From an uncultured Clostridia bacterium (GTDB taxonomy: Bacteria > Bacillota > Clostridia > UBA1381), in NCBI GenBank assembly GCA_934462715.1, contig CAKSIJ010000002.1:124001-188000 (forward strand): 64,000 nt of DNA. Reading direction: 5' to 3'. Numbering within the stretch: the stretch's first letter is position 1; each line of letters begins with the position of its first letter. The notes under the pieces are model-generated. The model did no database searches. It had not been told where the DNA came from and saw only the letters and a list, made by a program, of their open reading frames with translations. This document shows, piece by piece, positions 15,690 to 25,146 of the stretch. Position numbers and translations under genes: made by a program.

Positions 15690-18296
15690 TTAATATTCGG
15701 CACCTGCAATTACCGGATTCATTTCACCCAAGCTGTTCCAAAGCATAAGCTTCACAGTTTCGCCCTCGGTAATACCCTCGATATAAATTCCGAGTTGGTT
15801 ATTAAGCCCGCCGAACTTTTCATTGCTCGTTAATACGTCAACAAGCTTTCCGCCCTTATATCTTGCGGCAATTAAAACGGCGTTGTCAACATTTACAAGC
15901 TCTGCCAAAGCATATGCGGTGCCGGTAACCTTTGTTCCCTCGGGAACGGCAGCTCCGTCAACAAGCAGTGACAACTCGGTAGTTCCCACAACCGTCATCG
16001 GCAGAACATAATCTGTCTTTCTGATTGCAGCACCCTCGGAATCGGTTGCTGTCTTTGCAATAACAAGCTTATATTCACCCGTTGTAAGACCGACAAAGGA
16101 AAGCGTTGCAAGCGTTCCCTCATTGTTCCATGAAATACTCGGAACTGTCCTTTCGCCCTGTGCATTTTCAATATATACATTTCCGTCAAAGCCGTCTGTT
16201 TTGGCAATTGCAATCTGCGCTGTAAGACTGCCCTTTGCCAATGCTGTCAGATCGGCTCTTTCAAGCTCTTTGCTGCCTTGTATAAGGGTTAAGTCGTATG
16301 CCGCGTCATATCTGTCATTGTCAAGACCTGATAAATACTTCATGTATGCAACACTTGACGCCTTGTTGTAATAGGTTTGTGCGCCTATCTGATACTGGGA
16401 TACGAACCCACCGGAGGACCAGCTCGCATTAACTGTACCGTTTACATATACCATGGCATTATCTGTCCTGATACACGGTTTTGCTCCGTCAGGTAATGTA
16501 TCCTGTGAATAATTTCCCCAATGAAGCGGCGTTGTATCAAATTTTCTTTCAGTACCGTTAATTACCGCCCTCTTTGTATCCGTCTTTGAATCATATGCAA
16601 AAATCAAATGATTCCAGCCGTTATCTGAGAATACGTTTGTATTATCGGTTGTCTGATATGCAATCACCTTTTCTTTGGCAGCTCCGTCCTCCTCATATGA
16701 ATACCTTACCGTAAATATAAGTCTGCCTTGTTGCTGTGCCAGCATAAGCATAACTCCCTCGGTTGCGGCAAATGACCATATTCTTTTTTCCGGATTACCT
16801 GATTGTGAATCTTTTCTGAACCAGATATCCAAAGTAAATTCATCACTCAAAGCCTTTTTTAAATTATCCGAAGTTGCAAGTCCCGGCGCCCAGCCTACAA
16901 CAGGGAGATAATATGTATTATCATATTTATTAACGCTTACGGGTGTACTTCCGAATTTTGTTGTTACATTACCGATATCATCTTCTATGCTTGTGGTCTG
17001 ATCGTCATTTACGGTATATTTATCCATATTGTATCTTGCAACTGCTTCGGGAACGGATTGAACAGTTGCAAACTCAAGAGTCTGCGCTTTTGTTCTGCTT
17101 TGTGTTACCGAATTGTCTATTTGCAGCATATATCTGTGTCCGGGAATATATTCATCGCTTGTGATTTCGTATAAGCTGCCGTTCAGCGTGCCGTTTGCTG
17201 TCAGCTGTTTGTTATCTGTCAGATCAGTAACTGTAATATTTTCGGAATTAAACGCAGCCGTATCTGTGTTTTCAACCTTTGATGTGTCAATTGTTATCTT
17301 CGGCATTGTTCCTGTTGCCGCAAAAACACTTTCCAAATCGGGCTTTGCAACTTCCGCACCCAGTCCGTCTGTAATTTTTACGTCATATTCGGGCTCATAA
17401 TATCCAACATTCTTTTCGTAGCTTTCCAAAAGCTCAGCTTCGGTTTTTGCGCCGTCGTATATACTCATTTGTGAGAAGTAAATATGACCGTTTAACCAAT
17501 TGCCCTCCATTGAGGTATCGGAAATTCTTTCTTTCGCTCTTCCGAAAGTTATTTTATTTAATGCGGCATACGAAGCCGGTACATATCCGTTATCCTTTGT
17601 AGGCTGAATCTCGCTTCCGGTAAGTGTACCTAATGTCGGAACAATTGTTGCGCCGTCAACCAACAAAGTCGGAACATTTATGCCGGACGATTCATCAAGG
17701 CTTACCGAAATGTTATGCCATGTATCCCAGCTGAGTGTTTTAAAGCAGGAATACTGTCCGTAAATTTCATTATCTCCTTTTTTCATCTTTCTTGTAATGA
17801 TAATTTGTCCGTTTCCCTCTCCGTCTCCGTTTGAGTAGTACTCCACACGGAACATTGCGTCATCTTCTCCCGTTCCTGCATTCATCAAAACAAATTTATA
17901 ACTGTTTTTATCCAGCTTAAACCACATATCGGTTGAAAAACCGTCTGTAAGAGCAGTCTTTAAGTCCGCATCCGATTCAACAACCATTAAATTCTGTTGC
18001 CACTCGCCGGTATACCATGTGTCAATATATGATTTCTCAGCGTACGTAACATCATTTACCTTATATGTTTTAACATAATTACCGTTTTGAACCCAATCTG
18101 CATAATACACTCTCAGCAGATACTTATCGTTATCAACGGCGTTTAATATATATTTTTTGTTGTCCTTATTTGTAATGCTGTCACATTCATACCTTATTAT
18201 CTCACTGACCTGAGCTTCCTCCGCTCCGACAGTCGCCGGAATTGCTGCCGAAATAAGTGTTAATGCCGACAGTACAGCCGTGATCTTTTTTACCAT
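15690..18296 (-). CDS. Secreted protein with two LamG/concanavalin-like modules
   Basis: This 868-residue protein starts with a signal peptide (MVKKITAVLSALTLISAAIPATVGA). Two jelly-roll LamG-like modules follow, roughly residues 35-300 (ending in GHIYFSQMSIYDGAKT) and 430-690. Each carries the WHNISVSLD / WNHLIFAYDS type strand. After the second module comes a linker (YDAAYDLTLIQ...) and an Ig-like part that closely resembles the corresponding part of the SLH protein at 27960-30716. LamG modules bind glycans. No SLH or sortase motif is seen, so it may be released or bind other surface proteins. ATG 18296 follows AAGGTG, and an upstream start would spoil the signal peptide. It is the last gene of the operon. 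I do not know its ligand. Confidence 0.75.
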   Translation of the reverse strand: MVKKITAVLSALTLISAAIPATVGAEEAQVSEIIRYECDSITNKDNKKYILNAVDNDKYLLRVYYADWVQNGNYVKTYKVNDVTYAEKSYIDTWYTGEWQQNLMVVESDADLKTALTDGFSTDMWFKLDKNSYKFVLMNAGTGEDDAMFRVEYYSNGDGEGNGQIIITRKMKKGDNEIYGQYSCFKTLSWDTWHNISVSLDESSGINVPTLLVDGATIVPTLGTLTGSEIQPTKDNGYVPASYAALNKITFGRAKERISDTSMEGNWLNGHIYFSQMSIYDGAKTEAELLESYEKNVGYYEPEYDVKITDGLGAEVAKPDLESVFAATGTMPKITIDTSKVENTDTAAFNSENITVTDLTDNKQLTANGTLNGSLYEITSDEYIPGHRYMLQIDNSVTQSRTKAQTLEFATVQSVPEAVARYNMDKYTVNDDQTTSIEDDIGNVTTKFGSTPVSVNKYDNTYYLPVVGWAPGLATSDNLKKALSDEFTLDIWFRKDSQSGNPEKRIWSFAATEGVMLMLAQQQGRLIFTVRYSYEEDGAAKEKVIAYQTTDNTNVFSDNGWNHLIFAYDSKTDTKRAVINGTERKFDTTPLHWGNYSQDTLPDGAKPCIRTDNAMVYVNGTVNASWSSGGFVSQYQIGAQTYYNKASSVAYMKYLSGLDNDRYDAAYDLTLIQGSKELERADLTALAKGSLTAQIAIAKTDGFDGNVYIENAQGERTVPSISWNNEGTLATLSFVGLTTGEYKLVIAKTATDSEGAAIRKTDYVLPMTVVGTTELSLLVDGAAVPEGTKVTGTAYALAELVNVDNAVLIAARYKGGKLVDVLTSNEKFGGLNNQLGIYIEGITEGETVKLMLWNSLGEMNPVIAGAEY

Positions 18297-18342
18297 AATT
18301 TTCACCTTTTCCTTTCCGTGCATTACAGCACCAATAAAATTA

Positions 18343-20367
18343 TTAGTTTCTTATGCCAAAGCCGTCAGATGATACGGAATATTCCTCCGGAATTTTTACA
18401 TTCTTATCGTGTACCGTTCCTCCTCTCAGTGATATTACGGAAGTGCTGTCACTGTGTGTAAATGCATTTTTTGACGCTTCTGTATAAAGACACAGCGGAC
18501 CGTAATACTTATTGTTTGTTATGGTATTGTTAACATAATACTCCGCCGGATATACAACCTCTTTCTTTAGCTGTGCCAGCTCCGGGTATTTTGTATTCCA
18601 TACTGTTGAATTGTAGAATTTATTATATCTGTTGTTTCTGAATGCGTCGGCATACGCAGGCTTGTTAAAGGTTTCGTCCTCCTCCAAAACTCCGTAGCTT
18701 AAAACCGGCAATGTAACGTTATTGAAGATATTTGAATCAACCTTGTTATATCCGCCGTTATTTACGAACACACCGCCGTAAATTGTATCAAAGACGTTGC
18801 CCGACACCTCATAGCCGCTTGTATAGCCGTCAAGATATACCGTCCATACGCCGTATGTGCTTCTGCCGGAATCCGCAGACGGTACCCTGTCGCCGATATT
18901 TGAAAAATAATTATTTTTTATTACGTTTCCTCTCGATGTGCTGTCGCCGTATGTATAAACCGCACCTGCGTCGGTTGTTCCTTTGCAGATATTCTGAAAT
19001 TTGCAGCTTTCCAGAACATTGTCGTTTCCCATAATAATAGCCGCCGTGTGGTAGGTATTTTCAAAATTGCAATTTTTAATCGTGTTTTTCACACCGCTTG
19101 TTCTTACAGCGGCAGAATATACCTGTCTTATATTTTCAAAATCATGAAAATTGCAGTCCTCGATTAAATTGTTCTGTTCCTTTAAGCTGAACCTGTCCGA
19201 AACAATATATATACCGCCGCTTCCCAAGCTGTAAAAGGCTGACCTTTTAACGCTTGAGTTTGTGTTGTCGGACATATAAACCGCCTCATCGGCGATGTTT
19301 TTGAAAGTACAGCCGTTAATGCCGATATCCGAACCGCCGATAATCTTTATCGCATTTGCAACCGTTCCCTCAAAGGTTATTCCCTCAAATGATATGTTCT
19401 TTGTGTTAATTAATTTGAACAGCGGATCGTCCGATGACGTAATATATAAGTCGGAATCATCTATCGGATAATAATAGAGCTTTTTCTTTTCGCTGTCGTA
19501 GTAATATTCTCCCGGAGCGTCCAATTCCTCAATTATATTTGAAAACCAGAACTTTGCGCTCTTTAAATCACTGTAAGAATTTACAACATCTGAACCCGAG
19601 ATTTTGTTATTATCCTTGTCAATACCCAAAATTCTTGTCTTAGAGTATTCCCATTCAACATTCGGGAAGCCTGCAATGTAAATGCTTTCGGTATTGCTCC
19701 AATTCTCAATTCTTGCCTCGTCCTCGTCCGTATATTTGATATAAAAGGACTGCACACCGTTTTCGGTTGTGTTCGACTTTCCCGAAATGTTTATAAATGT
19801 GTTTTTGCCGTCTGCCTTATTGGGGTATCTTGCACTTGTAAACATTTCATTTCCCTGGTATACCAGAAAGCCCGGATTTCTTTTTTTAACATTAAGGGCA
19901 TATTCTTCCTCAGCGCTGTTCAGGTTCAGCTCCGATACATCGGCGCATTTAATTTTATCTCTTACGCTCTCATTAATCCTCGTATCGGTAACATTTCCCG
20001 TCCCCTTTACCGCACTTGCGGAATTAATTCGTACGCTCTCGCCGTCGTCGGCACGAAATGTTATTTTAGTATTTTCATTTCCTCCGTTATCCGAATAAAA
20101 TGTAATACCGTCGCCGACATTATAAGTGCCGCCGTCCAAATTAATCTCAATCTTGGAATAATCCGAAATTTTTCCGCTTTTGTTCAAAGCTTCAACCGCA
20201 CGCACCGCACGCTTTATTGTTTTGTACGGTGCGCCGGCAGCTCCCGAAAACACGTCGTTTCCGTTCGGCGAAACATAGAGCTTTAAAACTCCGCTGTCGG
20301 CATATACATTCGGAATCACGCTCGCCGCAATCGCCGCCGTTAATAAAATTGTTTTTAATCTTTTCAT
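18343..20367 (-). CDS. Secreted right-handed parallel beta-helix protein, GH141-like
   Basis: A signal peptide (MKRLKTILLTAAIAASVIPNVYA) is followed by LYVSPNGNDVFSGAAGAPYKT, the common opening of secreted beta-helix carbohydrate-active proteins. Later come repeated strand-turn units (ISFEGITFEGT, IGINGCTFKNI, NTIKNCNFENT). The segment LDAPGEYYYDSEKKKLYYYP is shared with its paralogue at 21697-23763. The arrangement resembles GH141-type enzymes (fucosidase/xylanase families) and poly-glycan lyases, but I cannot identify catalytic residues. The start is either 20367 or 20379; spacing from GGAG is not ideal for either. It lies in the operon between the intracellular glycosidase-like gene and the last LamG gene. 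Confidence 0.72.
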   Translation of the reverse strand: MKRLKTILLTAAIAASVIPNVYADSGVLKLYVSPNGNDVFSGAAGAPYKTIKRAVRAVEALNKSGKISDYSKIEINLDGGTYNVGDGITFYSDNGGNENTKITFRADDGESVRINSASAVKGTGNVTDTRINESVRDKIKCADVSELNLNSAEEEYALNVKKRNPGFLVYQGNEMFTSARYPNKADGKNTFINISGKSNTTENGVQSFYIKYTDEDEARIENWSNTESIYIAGFPNVEWEYSKTRILGIDKDNNKISGSDVVNSYSDLKSAKFWFSNIIEELDAPGEYYYDSEKKKLYYYPIDDSDLYITSSDDPLFKLINTKNISFEGITFEGTVANAIKIIGGSDIGINGCTFKNIADEAVYMSDNTNSSVKRSAFYSLGSGGIYIVSDRFSLKEQNNLIEDCNFHDFENIRQVYSAAVRTSGVKNTIKNCNFENTYHTAAIIMGNDNVLESCKFQNICKGTTDAGAVYTYGDSTSRGNVIKNNYFSNIGDRVPSADSGRSTYGVWTVYLDGYTSGYEVSGNVFDTIYGGVFVNNGGYNKVDSNIFNNVTLPVLSYGVLEEDETFNKPAYADAFRNNRYNKFYNSTVWNTKYPELAQLKKEVVYPAEYYVNNTITNNKYYGPLCLYTEASKNAFTHSDSTSVISLRGGTVHDKNVKIPEEYSVSSDGFGIRN

Positions 20368-20425
20368 GATTGTGACCATATCTCCTTTAAATTAACTGAT
20401 TTTAAAGTCATGTAACTAATGTAAA

Positions 20426-21688
20426 TCAATCAAGCAAATCAAACGTTGTAAAATCTCTGCCGTTTTTAATATCGTCAACAACTCTCAATGCCATAACGTT
20501 CCAGCTTGTAAAATACGGACGAATGACAGGCTGACCGGTATCTCCGTGATAGTATTCGTGAATACAGCCGTTTTGCTCTATATCGTTTGCATATGTTTTT
20601 ATAAGCCTCATCGATACGTCGATTGCTTCGCCACGGTAACCGTACCGTGCGAGCGCATATGCCGTCAAAAAGGTTGAAAGTCCCCATACCGGACCTTGCC
20701 AGTTCGACGGATTTCCCATAGCAGCATTGTTATAAACAGGGTCGCTTTTTGCGTGGGAACGAATACCGCAAACCGACAGAAAATGCTCCTCGCTCATAAT
20801 GTATTTTTTCATATACTCCGCCTGTTCCTTTGTTGCAAGTCCTGCCCAAAGCGGAAAGATATTTGCCCAGCTTCTGAATTTCAAATATGTAACCCAGTTG
20901 ATTTTCTGCATTGTAATCTCACCGGGATTTATGTTGCAGTCAATCGAGTAGAAGCATTTATCCATCTGGTCGAAATACTTATCGCTGAAAAAGTCTTTCA
21001 GTCTCCGTGCTTTTTCCTTGTAGTATTCCTCCCTCTGCGGACAAAACATTCCGGCAAGCTTTGCCATTGCGCAAAATTCACGGTACATAAAGGAAATCAG
21101 GTCGCACGGCGATGTTCCCATAGTTCCTCTGCCGTACACCGCCGGGTTATTGTCAATGCCGTTGCCGTAAAGATTGGGGTAAACATAATAGCCGTTGTTT
21201 GTGCAGTGAGTGTCAAACCAATCTATCATTCTTTCAAAGGAATCCCAATATTTTTCCACCCACGAAAAATCATTAAGGCGCTTTGCAATAACATATGCAT
21301 ATTGAGCCTGTAGCGGAAGCGGAGTACATCTCGGATCTGCCTCGCCGTTCGGGGAAACGTTCTTTGCCGGCTTGCCGTCCGAACCAATATTTTCAATCAG
21401 ATTTGAAACACTGCCCTTTGCATACTCCAAAAGCTCATCGTCAACCGAACAAGCCATAAAGAACGAATCCCAGTCCCAAAGTGTTGTATACCCTCCGCCG
21501 GGGACTAAAAATTTGTGTTTTAATATACCGACAGGCTCTTTTAAGCTTTCTTTTTTTACAGCCTTTCTCAGATAATCGCAAACTGTTTTCTGTGACTTAT
21601 AGCTGTCCATATCACAAAGCTTAATGTTGCCCTTAGCCTCGCAGTCATTCACAAAATCGCGTCTTAGTGTAACCTCGTAATATTTCAT
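20426..21688 (-). CDS. Intracellular (alpha/alpha)6-barrel glycosidase-like protein (GH63/trehalase-like)
   Basis: This 420-residue protein has no signal peptide, so it should act in the cytoplasm on imported oligosaccharides. The motif TTLWDWDSFFMA (near residues 68-79), the GNPSNWQGPVWGLSTFL block and the C-terminal HEYYHGDTGQP are typical of (alpha/alpha)6 toroid glycosidases of the GH37/GH63/MGH1-like group. In these families an acid in the WDSFF region and a glutamate in the HEYY region lie at the active site, and both are present. The substrate is not predictable from sequence. It ends 46 bases before the beta-helix gene at 20379 and begins 8 bases after the upstream paralogue, so it belongs to the operon. 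Confidence 0.75.
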   Translation of the reverse strand: MKYYEVTLRRDFVNDCEAKGNIKLCDMDSYKSQKTVCDYLRKAVKKESLKEPVGILKHKFLVPGGGYTTLWDWDSFFMACSVDDELLEYAKGSVSNLIENIGSDGKPAKNVSPNGEADPRCTPLPLQAQYAYVIAKRLNDFSWVEKYWDSFERMIDWFDTHCTNNGYYVYPNLYGNGIDNNPAVYGRGTMGTSPCDLISFMYREFCAMAKLAGMFCPQREEYYKEKARRLKDFFSDKYFDQMDKCFYSIDCNINPGEITMQKINWVTYLKFRSWANIFPLWAGLATKEQAEYMKKYIMSEEHFLSVCGIRSHAKSDPVYNNAAMGNPSNWQGPVWGLSTFLTAYALARYGYRGEAIDVSMRLIKTYANDIEQNGCIHEYYHGDTGQPVIRPYFTSWNVMALRVVDDIKNGRDFTTFDLLD

Positions 21689-21696
21689 GCTCTTTC

Positions 21697-23763
21697 CTAC
21701 TCTCTTATGTTGTCTGTCAAACCGATTTTTTCAAAATCAATATCAATAAAATTATCGGGGACTTTGCCGTCTTTAATCTTGAAATTAAGATTTTTCACAT
21801 CTTCAAAAATATCCTCCTTAATTTCAATATTCGGTCTGAAATAGTTCTTGTTCCCATCGTATGCATCGGGCGAGATCTCATTAGGGCCGCATTTATACAT
21901 AATATTATCGCCTATTACAACATTCTGATAAATGTCCGCCGCTTTTCTTCCTCCCTCACGGTAGAACATATTGTACATATACGGATATTCTTCTTTCCAT
22001 ACTCCCTTTATCAGCGGATAAGGATCTTTAAATTCAAACCAGTTGCCCCATGCATTTGAGGTTGTGTCGGGGTACACGGCGCCTCGGAGAGGATTGTCAA
22101 CATCTATAAAAATATTGTTTTCAATACTGATCTGTCCTCCGCAATTGATAAAGACTCCTCTGTTCATATTGTAAAAAATATTTCCGTATACCTTTCTTCC
22201 GGTCGAGCAGCCATCCCAATACATTCCGAAGGTTCCCGTGCTTCCTACAGGCTTTCTTGTCGATACGCTGTACAACAGGTTATACCTTATAATCGTATCT
22301 ATCGAGTACAGCTCCGCATAGTTATATACCATTGCGCTGTCGTCAACCTCCTGAACAACGTCATAAATTTCGTTATACTCCATGACGTTTCTCGGTCCCG
22401 ATATTGAAACAGCTATACCGTATGAATCATGCATAAGATTATGGCTCATAAGATTTCCGCAGCCTTTCATATCAATAGCCTTGCAGTAGTTCAGATTCGA
22501 TTCGGAATAATGGTGTATATGATTATTTGTAATCTCGCATCCGCCGTCTATCAAATGATCAACGTCGCCGAGATTATTCGCGTTTATCGCACCGTAATCG
22601 ACAGCGTAAATATCACTGTTCAAAACCTTATGTCCGTAGCCCTTGTTTATCATTATTGCCTTGTTTGATATGTATCTTACATAACAGTTGTCAATTACGA
22701 TATTCTTTCCCTCGGTAATTTGTATGCCGTATCCTCTTGAGCCCTGAAGCTTAATATTCTGCACCTTTATGTTTTCCGCCTGTGAAAAGGTAAGCAGATT
22801 GTCCGCAAGGTAGGTGAGGTAATAGTTGTTATCTTCATGTTCGTCATATTCCTTCGGGTATAAATACAACACCGTATTATCCTTATCTATGTAATACTCG
22901 CCGGGAACGTCCAGTTCCTCCGGGATATTATAGTAATAAAAATTTCTGGTTATATTGATGCCCTCTGTCTGCGGACAAAGAGTTATCGTTTTGGCTTGCT
23001 TATCAATAGACAAAGCACGGACCGTTGTCGGGCGCCATGTCATGTTCCATTGTCCCCACAGGTAAACCTTTGAAATTTCCTCCCAGTTTTCGACTCTGTC
23101 ATGATATTTCATAACTCCCGATACCGATGTGTTTCCGTTTACCACAACGCCCAAAACCTTCGCCCAGCCGTCCTTGCGGTTCGGCCAACGTGCGTTATCC
23201 TGTTTTCTTCCGTAAGCAAAAAGTCCGTATTCTCCATACTCGGGAAGAATATAGTCAACGGTATGATCAACCTCAGGCTCGAATTTTTCCAATCCCTTTG
23301 CCTTTAAATCGATTGCAACAACATTTTCCTTTTGTGGGATTCTTCTTTTCATATTTTCATCTGAAATTTCTTCAAAATCATCACTGTTTACCGTGACCGC
23401 ACCCGAGAGCATTACCTCCTCGCCGTAATAGCTTCTGTAAATAACAGGCTTTTCGTCAGTTCCCGAATCCTTAACGTCAAAGTGCACTCCCGTATCAAGC
23501 ATTTCATAAATACCCTCTCGGATAATCACCTCAACACCCCGTGATTTATCTTTTTTGCGTACCTCCTGTCTTGCACGTTCGATACTCTTAAAAGGCTTAC
23601 CGATACTGCCGTCACCAAGCTCGTCAGATCCGTCGAGGGACACATAAATTTGTGTCTTGTATTCGTTTTCCGACATATCCTTATTTTCTTCATCAGCCGA
23701 AGCCGAAAATGACGAAAAGGCAAGAATACAGGATAGTATTGCTGAAACTATTCTTTTTTTCAT
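21697..23763 (-). CDS. Secreted right-handed parallel beta-helix protein, GH141-like (paralogue)
   Basis: This 688-residue protein has a signal peptide (MKKRIVSAILSCILAFSSFSASA), then the opening IYVSLDGSDELGDGS, FKSIERARQEVR and VIIREGIYEM seen in GH141-like and related beta-helix enzymes. LDVPGEYYIDKDNTVLYLYP matches the motif of the protein at 18343-20367. Beta-helix turns follow (IKVQNIKLQGS, IVIDNCYVRYIS, NLMSHNLMHDS, ISIENNIFIDV). The C-terminal region is not helical-repeat and may be a cap. It is an extracellular glycan-active candidate, substrate unknown. It is separated from its neighbours by 8 and 10 bases, indicating strict operon membership. Confidence 0.75.
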   Translation of the reverse strand: MKKRIVSAILSCILAFSSFSASADEENKDMSENEYKTQIYVSLDGSDELGDGSIGKPFKSIERARQEVRKKDKSRGVEVIIREGIYEMLDTGVHFDVKDSGTDEKPVIYRSYYGEEVMLSGAVTVNSDDFEEISDENMKRRIPQKENVVAIDLKAKGLEKFEPEVDHTVDYILPEYGEYGLFAYGRKQDNARWPNRKDGWAKVLGVVVNGNTSVSGVMKYHDRVENWEEISKVYLWGQWNMTWRPTTVRALSIDKQAKTITLCPQTEGINITRNFYYYNIPEELDVPGEYYIDKDNTVLYLYPKEYDEHEDNNYYLTYLADNLLTFSQAENIKVQNIKLQGSRGYGIQITEGKNIVIDNCYVRYISNKAIMINKGYGHKVLNSDIYAVDYGAINANNLGDVDHLIDGGCEITNNHIHHYSESNLNYCKAIDMKGCGNLMSHNLMHDSYGIAVSISGPRNVMEYNEIYDVVQEVDDSAMVYNYAELYSIDTIIRYNLLYSVSTRKPVGSTGTFGMYWDGCSTGRKVYGNIFYNMNRGVFINCGGQISIENNIFIDVDNPLRGAVYPDTTSNAWGNWFEFKDPYPLIKGVWKEEYPYMYNMFYREGGRKAADIYQNVVIGDNIMYKCGPNEISPDAYDGNKNYFRPNIEIKEDIFEDVKNLNFKIKDGKVPDNFIDIDFEKIGLTDNIRE

Positions 23764-23773
23764 GCTTTCCCTC

Positions 23774-25096
23774 CTATTCGTTTATAAGTCTTTTATAAAG
23801 CTCCTGCATGACAGAGCTTCTTACCGTATTTCTCATAATTAAATCATTCTCACGGATAACTATCAGCTTATTGTTGTTGTAGAGTATCTTTTTTCCTGTC
23901 AGCTCCTCAATCCGTGATGACGGAATAAAGACGGTGCCGTCTTTATTTATTCCCGTTACCTCTTTTGTGCCGTCAAGAACTGCGCACGCCTTGTCCGGAT
24001 TCCACGAAACACTGATTTCAAAGCATTCGCAAAGCTTTCTGAGAGGTACATATATCTCGCCGTTATCATAGAAACACTTGACATTCGTATTATTTTCGTC
24101 GATTTGTGTTCTGATATTATCGTTCAGAACATATTCCGAGTCCACTGCAAAGCATGATGCTTTTTGTGCCAGCTTTGCCGTATGCGTTCCGAAAAATCTG
24201 TCACGGGTATAAACCGTAACCACCGAACGCTGCCGTTTATCCGGAGATTCTATAACAAGCTTCATTTCGTTCTTGACGTATTTCCCGGTATACGGAGTAA
24301 CGCCGTCAACATCACAGAGTATAACGTCTGCGCCGTCGACAAATTCCAAGTGCTTCATGAAGTTTTCGACCGTTGTTTCGTTATAGACGTTTTGCAGCGT
24401 TTTTCCGCCCGAATTATATTTATAATTACTCTCTGTATCGGTGCTGAGCTTTGTGTAAATCTTATTTATACCGCCCTCCATTGTGATTTTCAGATCGTCT
24501 ATATACGTCACATTTTTGCTCAGACGAAATTCCATATAGGTAATCTGATTCGTGTCGGGCTTTTGGAACCCGATATTGTCATGTATCAGCATTCCGTCAA
24601 AATAATAGCTGAACGTTTGGCTCTGGAAGTCAATTTCATACTTTATATCATACCATTTTGTAAAATCCGCAACAAAGTTATCCATAACCTTGGTTCCGTT
24701 TGACGTTATCATGGTAAATGATTTTTTATACAGCATATTATTAAAGCACTCGTTCATCCACGCAATCCAATGAACATTCTGCTCGCTGTCACCCAGTCTT
24801 ACTCTCAAAGTCACGGTTGTGATACCGCCTATCGGCTCGGAAAAATAGAACAGATTTCTAACCTCATCGGTACCGTTATTGTGAAATGCCAACACTTTAT
24901 TTGACGGATCGTTCGGATCTTCTTCGACCTGATAATACGTTCCGTTTTCAATACTGTTCTGAGCGTCCCAGCCCGGTGGCTGCTCGCCTGTTTTGTACTC
25001 CTCATAGTTTTCATCGCATATCACCTTTTCGGCATATGCGTTTGTATACAGTCCGAGCATTAAAACCGCAAAAATCATGAATATAATTTTTTTCAA
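23774..25096 (-). CDS. Secreted protein: LamG-like N-terminus plus copper-amine-oxidase-N-like domain
   Basis: The 440-residue product has a signal peptide (MKKIIFMIFAVLMLGLYTNAYA) and a jelly-roll-like region to about residue 215 (VTLRVRLGD, WYDIKYEID, SYYFDGMLI). Its C-terminal region (residues ~330-425) matches the alpha-beta domain found at the N-terminus of copper amine oxidases: VPLRKLCECFEISVSWNPD, then VFIPSSRIEELTGKKI. In Clostridia that domain is a common extracellular, often wall-associated module and does not imply amine oxidation. No catalytic domain is seen, so a glycan-binding or surface-assembly role is inferred. It is tightly packed in the operon. Confidence 0.68.
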   Translation of the reverse strand: MKKIIFMIFAVLMLGLYTNAYAEKVICDENYEEYKTGEQPPGWDAQNSIENGTYYQVEEDPNDPSNKVLAFHNNGTDEVRNLFYFSEPIGGITTVTLRVRLGDSEQNVHWIAWMNECFNNMLYKKSFTMITSNGTKVMDNFVADFTKWYDIKYEIDFQSQTFSYYFDGMLIHDNIGFQKPDTNQITYMEFRLSKNVTYIDDLKITMEGGINKIYTKLSTDTESNYKYNSGGKTLQNVYNETTVENFMKHLEFVDGADVILCDVDGVTPYTGKYVKNEMKLVIESPDKRQRSVVTVYTRDRFFGTHTAKLAQKASCFAVDSEYVLNDNIRTQIDENNTNVKCFYDNGEIYVPLRKLCECFEISVSWNPDKACAVLDGTKEVTGINKDGTVFIPSSRIEELTGKKILYNNNKLIVIRENDLIMRNTVRSSVMQELYKRLINE

Positions 25097-25146
25097 AGCG
25101 TCTTCCTCCTGTCTTTTTTTATTTTAACAGTCAAAACATTTATGCT

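Noticed and set aside
20696..21313. Plus-strand frame of 205 codons
   Set aside because: Antisense to the conserved glycosidase-like gene, which has recognisable motifs throughout this stretch.
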